A stretch of DNA of 5,054 bases from an uncultured Opitutia bacterium (GTDB lineage: Bacteria; Verrucomicrobiota; Verrucomicrobiia; Opitutales; Coraliomargaritaceae). This document shows positions 1 through 5,054 of this stretch, in pieces. Position 1 is the stretch's first letter, and each line of letters begins with the position of its first letter. The stretch lies in the NCBI GenBank assembly GCA_937899295.1, contig CALBPO010000209.1, forward strand, positions 1 to 5,054. The letters are read 5' to 3'. A program made the translations under genes and the position numbers. Under the pieces are notes generated by a model, which saw only the letters and a program-made list of their open reading frames with translations, searched no databases and was not told the DNA's origin.

Positions 1-1340
1 AAAAAGCTGACGTAGATAACAAATCCAAGGAGTAAAATCATAAAGGCACCTTGCAGGTTCTCCATGAATTTTTTTGGCAACGGGCGGCCGATCAATTTCG
101 AGATTGTGGCGAAGAGCATGTGACCGCCGTCCAAGACAGGGATTGGTAGCAGGTTGAAAATCGCAAGGTTGACGTTTATAAGCGCTAACATCCAGATTAG
201 GTCGATGAAGCCAATTTGCGCCATGCGGGTAAGACCATGGACGATGCCGACGGGACCACTCATGTTCTTCACTTTAACGTCGGAGTTTTTGTGAATGAGC
301 GCGTAGAGCGTCATCTTCATGGTCTCGGCGAAGCGGTAGAGTTGTTCGACAGGATTGTAGTGGACGCGCTCGGTCTTGTATTGAAAATCGTAAGCAAAGC
401 CGAAGCGCGGGCTGGTCTCTCCTTCTTTGGTCCGTGGTTGAATGGGGAGTGTCAATTCGTTGCCGTCTCGTTCTACTGTGACGTCGATACTGCGGTCACC
501 ATGCTTACTTAGGTAGGTGCTGAGGAAGGCTCCAGAGATAATAACTTCGCCGTCTAGTTTGATTAGGCGATCCATCGGCTCTAGTCCGGACTCAATGGCA
601 GGCATATCAGGTTCTAGGTGAATGACGATGGGTGCAGAGGTCTCATCGGTCTCTGGCTCGATACCGATGTAGCGCATGCGCTCGCTAGAAACGAGTTCGG
701 GGTAGACGGTAAATACCATATTCTCGCCGTCTCTTAGGATGCCGACTTCGACTTCGCGGCGACCTGCCTCGCCGTCTTCCTTGCCTACGCTCGTGGCGAT
801 AGCGTTTTGGAAATACCACCAATCGGGCACAGGCTTGCCATCGATTGCGTAAATAGTGTCACCTTGGCGGATACCTGCTTCGTAGGCAGGCCCTGGCACG
901 ATGGCACCGTCGGCATTACGGATCTCTTCGGCGACAAAGCCGACGCTGGTCGATTTAACAATCTCTCGACCCACACCCCAAAGCACGAGCGAGAGCACGA
1001 GGGCAAAGATTAGATTGAAGACCGCACCCATTACTGCGACGATCATTTTATCAGCGTAAGAAATTGGAGCTAGTTTGCCCTCTTCTTTTTCGCCGCCTTC
1101 GACGCGCCCCATGTCCGCGAGTTGCGGGAGGGAGACGTAGCCCCCAAGTGGCAACAAGGAGAGACGGAAGTCGGTGCCATTACGATGCCAACCGAAAAGA
1201 CGTGGTCCAAAGCCTATGGAAAAGCGATCAGCGATGAGACCACGCTTCTTGGCCGCAATAAAGTGGCCGAGCTCGTGTATGAAAATGGAGAAGCCAAGCG
1301 CAAAGAGCGCTAGTGCGATATAAAGGATTGTGGAGAGCAT
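1..1340 (-). CDS. rseP: RseP-type site-2 intramembrane metalloprotease, 3' end cut by window
   Basis: This is a zinc-dependent intramembrane protease of family M50. In other bacteria it cuts membrane-bound anti-sigma factors or leftover signal peptides inside the inner membrane. The frame is open from the ATG at 1340 to the window edge, giving 446 residues. The zinc motif HELGH (22-26) lies in a first membrane helix (about 4-26). It is followed by FGPRLFG and the PLGGYV loop (64-69), then a second helix (about 99-122). Two PDZ-like domains follow (about 133-210 and 225-305), as in E. coli RseP. Then come SGPVGI (361-366), a third helix, and NLLPIPVLDGGH (396-407), whose Asp404 should be the third zinc ligand. 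The last visible residues are the final helix, so probably fewer than ten residues are missing. No other ATG, GTG or TTG lies in frame in the 80 nt after dxr, which fixes the start, although no Shine-Dalgarno sequence precedes it. The usual GPxxN motif of helix two reads GAVFN here. The substrate cannot be told from this window. Confidence 0.95.
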   Translation of the reverse strand, partial: MLSTILYIALALFALGFSIFIHELGHFIAAKKRGLIADRFSIGFGPRLFGWHRNGTDFRLSLLPLGGYVSLPQLADMGRVEGGEKEEGKLAPISYADKMIVAVMGAVFNLIFALVLSLVLWGVGREIVKSTSVGFVAEEIRNADGAIVPGPAYEAGIRQGDTIYAIDGKPVPDWWYFQNAIATSVGKEDGEAGRREVEVGILRDGENMVFTVYPELVSSERMRYIGIEPETDETSAPIVIHLEPDMPAIESGLEPMDRLIKLDGEVIISGAFLSTYLSKHGDRSIDVTVERDGNELTLPIQPRTKEGETSPRFGFAYDFQYKTERVHYNPVEQLYRFAETMKMTLYALIHKNSDVKVKNMSGPVGIVHGLTRMAQIGFIDLIWMLALINVNLAIFNLLPIPVLDGGHMLFATISKLIGRPLPKKFMENLQGAFMILLLGFVIYVSF

Positions 1341-1420
1341 GTTTTGGTAAAGCTGAAGCCTGTTGTTAACGAGCCTTGGTTGGAAGAAAAGACCTTGGCA
1401 GGTTTGAGCAAGCTCAGACG

Positions 1421-2587
1421 CTACGGATTGTGTCTCTGCGCGACGTCACGCGTCTCGGTGTCGATTTGAAAAAGTTGGTCGAGGCTGGGGCTACTCGGTG
1501 AAATGATCTGAGATAGACTGTGCTCTATTAGCCGGGGAATTTCAAGGTAGCGGATCTCTTTAGCTAGAAAGCGTTCGACGGCGACTTCGTTGGCAGCATT
1601 GAAGATGGCGGGTGCAGCATTACCGACGCGTAAGGCGTGGTAGGCGAGCTGGAGGCAGGGATATTTGGCAAAGTCGGGCGGTGTAAAGTCGAGGGAGAAG
1701 GCTTTGCGAAAGTCAGTGCTTGGCGTGACGCTGTGTGCGCGGTCAGGGAAGAGGAGACAGTGCTGGATGGCAAAGGTCATGTCGGGAGGACAGAGCTGTG
1801 CGAGAATGGAGCCGTCGATAAACTGGACGAAAGAGTGCGCTATGCTTTGAGGATGAATGACCACTTCGAGGCGATCGGGTTCCAAGCCAAAGAGCCAGTG
1901 TGCCTCGATTAGTTCGAGGCCTTTGTTGGCCATAGTGGCCGAATCGACGGTTATCTTTGGGCCCATTGACCAGTTAGGATGCTGGGTGGCCATATCAGGT
2001 GTGACATCGACCAAATCTTTGGAAGGGGTGTCTCGAAACTGACCGCCAGATGCGGTGAGAATTAGCTTGTCGACTTGCTCGGATGGGTAGCCTTGTAGGC
2101 ATTGAAAAATGGCGTTGTGTTCACTGTCGGTCGGTAGGAGTCGCACGCCTTTACGCTTGGCAGCTTCGATAACATGGGCACCGCCGAGTACAAGGAGTTC
2201 TTTATTGGCCAATGCAATGTCCTTGCCCGCTTCGATCGCGGCGAGGGCGGGGCGAAGACCGGCTGCGCCGACGACGGCGATGAGCACGATGTCGGCTTCA
2301 GCAAGTGTTGCCAGCTCAGCCAGTCCTGCTTCGCCACAACTGAGCTGTGTGCCTACTGGGAAATTACTGGCCTGATACGCGAGGGTATAGGCAGACTCGG
2401 ATCCAAGTACTGCGTGGCGAACATCGAATTCATGGCATATCGCCGCCAACTCTTCGTGGCGCGATTGTGAGGCCACGCCGACCAACTCCAGCATGTCTTT
2501 GTGGGCCCGTAATACGCGCAATGTGCTGCTGCCGATCGATCCAGTGGCGCCGAGTAGAACAAGTTTCTTTGGCTCGGTATCGGACAT
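1421..2587 (-). CDS. dxr: 1-deoxy-D-xylulose 5-phosphate reductoisomerase
   Basis: This cytosolic enzyme converts 1-deoxy-D-xylulose 5-phosphate to 2-C-methyl-D-erythritol 4-phosphate with NADPH. It is the committed step of the non-mevalonate isoprenoid pathway and the target of fosmidomycin. The protein has 388 residues, close to the E. coli length of 398. The NADPH-binding GATGSIG is at 13-19, ANKELLV at 127-133, and the metal-site motif PTDSEHNAIFQ at 152-162 (Asp154, Glu156). TASGG is at 178-182, the substrate loop QHPNWSMGPKITVDSAT at 202-218, and NKGLE at 221-225, with Glu225 as the third metal ligand. HPQS is at 245-248. All expected catalytic residues are present. The ATG follows the cdsA stop codon with no base between, so translation is probably coupled to cdsA. 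No Shine-Dalgarno sequence is visible, but the glycine-rich motif sits at the normal distance from this start. Its product feeds UppS, encoded two genes upstream. Confidence 0.98.
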   Translation of the reverse strand: MSDTEPKKLVLLGATGSIGSSTLRVLRAHKDMLELVGVASQSRHEELAAICHEFDVRHAVLGSESAYTLAYQASNFPVGTQLSCGEAGLAELATLAEADIVLIAVVGAAGLRPALAAIEAGKDIALANKELLVLGGAHVIEAAKRKGVRLLPTDSEHNAIFQCLQGYPSEQVDKLILTASGGQFRDTPSKDLVDVTPDMATQHPNWSMGPKITVDSATMANKGLELIEAHWLFGLEPDRLEVVIHPQSIAHSFVQFIDGSILAQLCPPDMTFAIQHCLLFPDRAHSVTPSTDFRKAFSLDFTPPDFAKYPCLQLAYHALRVGNAAPAIFNAANEVAVERFLAKEIRYLEIPRLIEHSLSQIISPSSPSLDQLFQIDTETRDVAQRHNP

Positions 2588-3418
2588 TTAAAATAGCGTG
2601 TATTTGAAAAATAAATATCCGAGCGGAGCGGTTAGGATGAGGCTGTCGGTAAGATCAAAAATGCCGCCGATGCCAGGAATAATTTTACCCGAGTCTTTGA
2701 CGTCGGCTTGGCGCTTGAAGGCGGATTCGACGAGGTCGGAAGCGATGGACGCGACGCCGATGGGGACGGCGATTAGGGCGCCGAGCCACCAGCTAAAGCC
2801 CGCTGGTACGAGCGTGTGGAAGAAGCTGATTAGAATGACGCCGATGAGCATTGAAAAACCGATGCCGCCGGCAGCTCCTTCGTAAGTCTTCTTAGGGCTG
2901 ACCACGGAGAGTGGTGTTTTGCCTAGCTTCATTCCGATAAGTAGACCACCGACGTCAGCGCATTTGGCCACCGATACGACCCAGACAGCAAGGAACATAC
3001 CCGTGGCGGCGGTCTCGCCGTTGGATTCTGTTAGCTTCACGATCTTAATAAGAAAGTGCAGCATGAAGGGCACGTAGAGCAAGCCAAAGAGAGTTGGCAT
3101 AAAGCTCCGCAGGCGGCCTGCTTGGAGGTCGAGGCAGATGATAATTAGGGCGATCACGACGAAGCTGAGGGCAAAGAGATCGTTGCCCGAGTCGATATCA
3201 CCAAGGTAGTAGGCGCCAAGGGTGATGACGACACCAGCGGAGATGCCAAGGCCTTTCATGGGTTTGAGCCCCATCTTTGTGAAGAGCTGGTAGAGTTCCA
3301 GTTGCGTGAGAAAGGCAAGGATCGCGATGATGAATACGCCCGCATGGACGCCGAAGAGCCAGAGCGAGATGGCGAGAATCGACCAGAGTGTGGCGAAGCT
3401 TATTATACGTTGCTTCAT
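2588..3418 (-). CDS. cdsA: Phosphatidate cytidylyltransferase (CDP-diglyceride synthase)
   Basis: This integral inner-membrane enzyme makes CDP-diacylglycerol from CTP and phosphatidic acid, the branch point to all major phospholipids. The protein has 276 residues, a normal family length, with about seven or eight hydrophobic segments (for example 8-40, 57-73, 80-97, 106-127, 139-163, 185-203 and 208-226). SPKKTYEG at 174-181 is the usual SPKKTxEG motif. The family signature spans 232-259 and begins with SAFKRQADVKDSG, which matches well. It then reads PGIGGIFDLTDS where the classical pattern has PGHGG and DRxD. The two aspartates (255 and 258) and KD (241-242) are kept, but the His and the Arg are not. 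I recall similar GxGG/DxxDS forms in planctomycete and verrucomicrobial CdsA proteins, so I read this as a lineage variant and not as decay. The gene lies 42 nt after uppS and abuts dxr. There is no Shine-Dalgarno sequence before the ATG, only the A/T-rich stretch TAATCATAATAAGCT. Confidence 0.95.
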   Translation of the reverse strand: MKQRIISFATLWSILAISLWLFGVHAGVFIIAILAFLTQLELYQLFTKMGLKPMKGLGISAGVVITLGAYYLGDIDSGNDLFALSFVVIALIIICLDLQAGRLRSFMPTLFGLLYVPFMLHFLIKIVKLTESNGETAATGMFLAVWVVSVAKCADVGGLLIGMKLGKTPLSVVSPKKTYEGAAGGIGFSMLIGVILISFFHTLVPAGFSWWLGALIAVPIGVASIASDLVESAFKRQADVKDSGKIIPGIGGIFDLTDSLILTAPLGYLFFKYTLF

Positions 3419-3454
3419 AGCTTATTATGATTAGTGAAAATAGCGGTAGGGTTG

Positions 3455-3470
3455 AAAAGCTCAGGCTTTT
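3455..3470 (-). repeat. Perfect hairpin over the uppS stop codon
   Basis: The minus strand reads AAAAGC, CTGA, GCTTTT: a perfect 6-bp stem with a four-base loop that contains the uppS TGA stop (3463-3461). The stem has only two G-C pairs, and the T-tract is part of the stem with no separate U-run after it. This is therefore not a convincing terminator, and the downstream cdsA is only 37 nt away. It may affect termination of translation or RNA stability, or it may be chance. Confidence 0.4.
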
Positions 3471-4186
3471 ATCTGTTCGGTGGTTTTCCCGTAGCGACGT
3501 TCGCGGGAGGAGTATTCGGCAATCGCAGCTTTAAACTCGGCCTCGTCGAAATCTGGCCAAAGGACTTTGCTTAAATAGATTTCGGCGTAAGCGGATTGGA
3601 GAAGAAGGAAGTTACTGAGGCGGCATTCACCTGATGTACGGATGACGAGATCGGGGTCGGGCATGTCGCGAGTGTAGAGGTATTGGCGGAAGCTGTTGTA
3701 GTCGATTTTGTTTAGGTCGACTAGGCCCGCATTAGCGGCCTGGGCGACAGCTTTGACCGCATCAACTACTTCCGTGCGCGATCCATAATTGAGCGCGAGT
3801 CCGAGGGTGAATTCGTCGTAATCCTGGGTGGTTTCTTCGGCTTCGTGGAGGAGTGCTTGGATGCGCTCGGGCAGCTCGCGGTAGCGGCCAATGACGCGGA
3901 GGCGGATCTTGCGCTTAATTAGCTCTGGCATTTGCTCGCTTAGGAAACGTTCGAGTAGATTCATGAGAGCCGAGACTTCGAGCTTAGGGCGGTTCCAATT
4001 TTCAACGCTGAAAGCGAAGAGTGTAAGGTTTTTAACGCCGTTTTCTTGGGCTACTTTGATTGTGCGTTTGACCGCTTCGGCACCACGGTGGTGCCCTTCG
4101 ATACGTGGGACTTTGTGCTGCTTCGCCCAGCGACCATTGCCATCCATAATGATGGCGATGTGTTTAGGGGTGTTTTGGGCAGTCAT
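3461..4186 (-). CDS. uppS: Undecaprenyl diphosphate synthase (cis-prenyltransferase)
   Basis: This enzyme extends farnesyl diphosphate with eight isopentenyl units in cis to give undecaprenyl diphosphate, the lipid carrier for peptidoglycan and other envelope sugars. From the ATG at 4186 the protein has 241 residues. The catalytic loop MDGNGRWA holds Asp15 and Arg19, and His32 lies in EGHHRGA. FSVENWNRP is at 59-67 and ALNYGSR about 131-137. RTSGECRLSNFLL starts at 183, with the diphosphate-binding Arg183 and Arg189, and Glu202 lies in YAEIY. WPDF is at 210-213 and RERRYG near the end. All match E. coli UppS residue for residue. One oddity is Leu196, where the SNFLLWQ motif normally has Trp. 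An in-frame ATG at 4246 would add 20 polar residues. I prefer 4186 because the extra stretch is A/T-rich, looks non-coding and carries a palindrome; E. coli UppS does have a similar-length leader, so the longer form is not excluded. It is probably the first gene of the uppS-cdsA-dxr-rseP unit. Confidence 0.95.
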   Translation of the reverse strand: MTAQNTPKHIAIIMDGNGRWAKQHKVPRIEGHHRGAEAVKRTIKVAQENGVKNLTLFAFSVENWNRPKLEVSALMNLLERFLSEQMPELIKRKIRLRVIGRYRELPERIQALLHEAEETTQDYDEFTLGLALNYGSRTEVVDAVKAVAQAANAGLVDLNKIDYNSFRQYLYTRDMPDPDLVIRTSGECRLSNFLLLQSAYAEIYLSKVLWPDFDEAEFKAAIAEYSSRERRYGKTTEQIKA

Positions 4187-4231
4187 GTTTCTATCTGAGC
4201 CTGATCTCTTATCGTGAGTTTTGAATAAATT

Positions 4232-4245
4232 TGATCGCTGGATCA
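4232..4245. repeat. Perfect short palindrome TGATC-GCTG-GATCA in the uppS leader
   Basis: Two perfect 5-bp arms surround a four-base centre. They lie just downstream of the possible transcription start and overlap the alternative ATG at 4246-4244. It could be a small operator or a weak hairpin in the uppS 5' leader. Palindromes this short also arise by chance, so function is inference only. Confidence 0.3.
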
Positions 4246-4257
4246 TCAGATGTTATT

Positions 4258-4286
4258 TTTAAAAACGACTAGTTAACGCTGCGCAA
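4258..4286 (-). promoter_or_regulatory. Candidate sigma-70-like promoter for the uppS operon
   Basis: On the minus strand TTGCGC (4286-4281) is followed after 17 bases by TTTAAA (4263-4258). These match the -35 and -10 consensus at about four of six positions each, with ideal spacing. Transcription would start near 4251. This gives a leader of about 65 nt for the uppS ATG at 4186, and almost no leader for the alternative ATG at 4246. It is the best match I found by eye in the gap. A/T-rich DNA produces such matches easily, and promoter consensus in this lineage may differ, so confidence is low. Confidence 0.3.
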
Positions 4287-4298
4287 GGGTAGAGCGTT
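4275..4298. repeat. Inverted repeat AACGCT-N12-AGCGTT upstream of uppS
   Basis: Two perfect 6-bp arms (4275-4280 and 4293-4298) flank 12 bases that contain the candidate -35 hexamer. Read as RNA from cysH it could form a 6-bp stem. A run of five T follows only after nine further bases, so it is a poor intrinsic terminator for cysH. It could equally be a protein-binding site over the uppS promoter. An alternative 5-bp pairing, CGCAA with TTGCG, overlaps it. Confidence 0.35.
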
Positions 4299-4387
4299 GC
4301 GTATTTTAGTGATTCTGCTTCACTGGGAGTATCTATGGGCGGGAAAACATTCGGAGGCCATAGCGACTGCCATGCTTGCGATTACGG

Positions 4388-5054
4388 CTAGATTTGAAAG
4401 TCGCCGCCGCCGGTCATTTCGTGGAGACCGCATTCACGCTTGAGACCGCCGAAGCGAGTGTCTTCTTCGGTCATACCTTCGCCTAGTTTCTTCGTACTAT
4501 GCCAGTCGCCGACGGAGACGTAACCTTGATCCCAGAGTGGGTGGTAGGGTAAGCGGTATTCAGTAAGATACTGATAAACGTCGCGGTCGCTCCAGTCGAT
4601 AATTGGATAAATTTTTGTTACTTTGTTTTGTGCTTCGACTACGCTGCGCTCTCCGCGTGAGCTAGACTGGCTACGTCGCAATCCAGATAGCCAGGCAGTG
4701 GCGCCTAGTCTTTCTACAGCTCGGTTCATCGGTTCGACTTTGTTAATTCGATTGTAACGATCAATCCCATCGATGCCCTGCTCCCAGAGCTTACCGTGGA
4801 GGGCTTCTTGCTGAGCGGCTGTTTGCAGTGGAGTATACGTTTTAAGGTTGAGCTTGAGACGCTCTGTTAGCCTTGCGGCAAAAGTATAGGTCGATGGAAA
4901 GAGGTAGCCAGTATCGACGAAGATCACGGGGATTTCTGGCATTTGCGCCGTAACGAGGTGGAGCATGACGGCACTTTGCACACCAAAACTAGTGGTTAAT
5001 ACGAGCTTGTCGCCGTAGGTTTCATGAGCCCATCGCACACGCTCAGTCGCTGAA
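4388..5054 (-). CDS. cysH: Phosphoadenylyl-sulfate (PAPS) reductase, 5' end cut by window
   Basis: This cytosolic enzyme reduces 3'-phosphoadenylyl sulfate to sulfite with thioredoxin, a step of assimilatory sulfate reduction. The frame is open to the window edge (221 full codons seen). Alignment by eye with E. coli CysH suggests about 35 N-terminal residues lie outside, so the GTG at 5038 is an internal Val codon and not the start. Counting from the first full codon, the nucleotide-binding loop SFGVQSAV is at 22-29, DTGYLFP at 47-53, GKLWEQG at 87-93, KVEPMNRA at 105-112 and LRRSQSSSR at 125-133. PIIDW and [13 protein letters not shown] follow. The catalytic ECGLH has Cys208 near the C-terminus. 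The paired cysteines that hold the 4Fe-4S cluster of APS reductases are absent, which favours PAPS as substrate. A tail of nine residues, MTGGGDFQI, follows ECGLHE, where E. coli ends after one more residue. It is on the same strand as uppS but functionally unrelated and about 200 nt away, so probably a separate unit. Confidence 0.95.
   Translation of the reverse strand, partial: SATERVRWAHETYGDKLVLTTSFGVQSAVMLHLVTAQMPEIPVIFVDTGYLFPSTYTFAARLTERLKLNLKTYTPLQTAAQQEALHGKLWEQGIDGIDRYNRINKVEPMNRAVERLGATAWLSGLRRSQSSSRGERSVVEAQNKVTKIYPIIDWSDRDVYQYLTEYRLPYHPLWDQGYVSVGDWHSTKKLGEGMTEEDTRFGGLKRECGLHEMTGGGDFQI

Noticed and set aside
216..1313. Plus-strand open frames of 60-100 codons across the rseP region
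   Set aside because: They lie antisense to a clear rseP frame with zinc motif, PDZ domains and LDGGH. Their translations show no recognisable domain or conserved motif.
1405..1416. TGAGC-AA-GCTCA inverted repeat in the dxr-rseP gap
   Set aside because: The two-base loop is too small for a stable hairpin and no T-run follows, so it is not a terminator.
1564..2607. Several plus- and minus-strand frames of 60-100 codons within dxr
   Set aside because: All overlap the well-conserved dxr frame and have low-complexity or arbitrary translations, as expected of shadow frames.
3891..4217. 108-codon plus-strand frame antisense to uppS
   Set aside because: It covers the UppS catalytic region on the other strand, has no family resemblance, and is explained by codon bias of uppS.
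4275..4298. Rho-independent terminator for cysH
   Set aside because: The stem is only 6 bp with a 12-base loop, and the five-T run starts nine bases later. It is kept only as an inverted repeat.
4320..4373. 17-codon minus-strand frame just after cysH (MAVAMASECFPAHRYSQ)
   Set aside because: It is too short, has no Shine-Dalgarno sequence, and has no attenuator-like codon run or following terminator to suggest a leader peptide.
5036..5038. GTG at 5038 as the cysH start
   Set aside because: The frame stays open to the window edge, and alignment with E. coli CysH places this Val well inside the protein.

Overview
The window carries five genes, all on the minus strand, plus one short regulatory gap. 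Transcription runs from high to low coordinates: cysH (5' end off the window), uppS, cdsA, dxr and rseP (last few codons off the window). The base composition is close to balanced. The CdsA signature is of a form I associate with the Planctomycetes/Verrucomicrobia/Chlamydiae group (GxGG and DxxD in place of GHGG and DRxD). Together with a RseP carrying two PDZ domains and the general sequence character, this points to a Gram-negative-type bacterium, most likely Verrucomicrobiota (Opitutae/Puniceicoccaceae-like). That placement is inference, not proof.

Layout from right to left: 5054-4388 holds the 3' nine-tenths of cysH, a thioredoxin-dependent PAPS reductase for sulfate assimilation. The 4387-4187 gap is non-coding and AT-rich near its uppS end. 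It holds a weak promoter candidate, two inverted repeats and a 10-bp A/T palindrome. Next come uppS (4186-3461), a 42-nt gap, cdsA (3418-2588), dxr starting on the very next base (2587-1421), an 80-nt gap, and rseP (1340 to the window edge).

The uppS-cdsA-dxr-rseP block is a well-known bacterial cell-envelope cluster, in the order also seen in Bacillus. Dxr makes MEP for isoprenoid precursors. UppS condenses these into undecaprenyl diphosphate, the lipid carrier for peptidoglycan and other envelope polymers. CdsA makes CDP-diacylglycerol for phospholipids. RseP is an intramembrane protease that in other bacteria releases envelope-stress sigma factors. Tight spacing and a shared strand suggest one transcription unit starting in the 4187-4387 gap. 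cysH is functionally unrelated and is probably a separate unit; the usual upstream partner of uppS (frr) is not seen here.

I found no mobile element, CRISPR array, tRNA, rRNA or undescribed system. This is mostly ordinary core-genome sequence. The points worth a second look are the variant CdsA motif, the stop-start abutment of cdsA and dxr, a perfect hairpin over the uppS stop codon, the structured cysH-uppS gap, and the lack of Shine-Dalgarno sequences before all visible starts.
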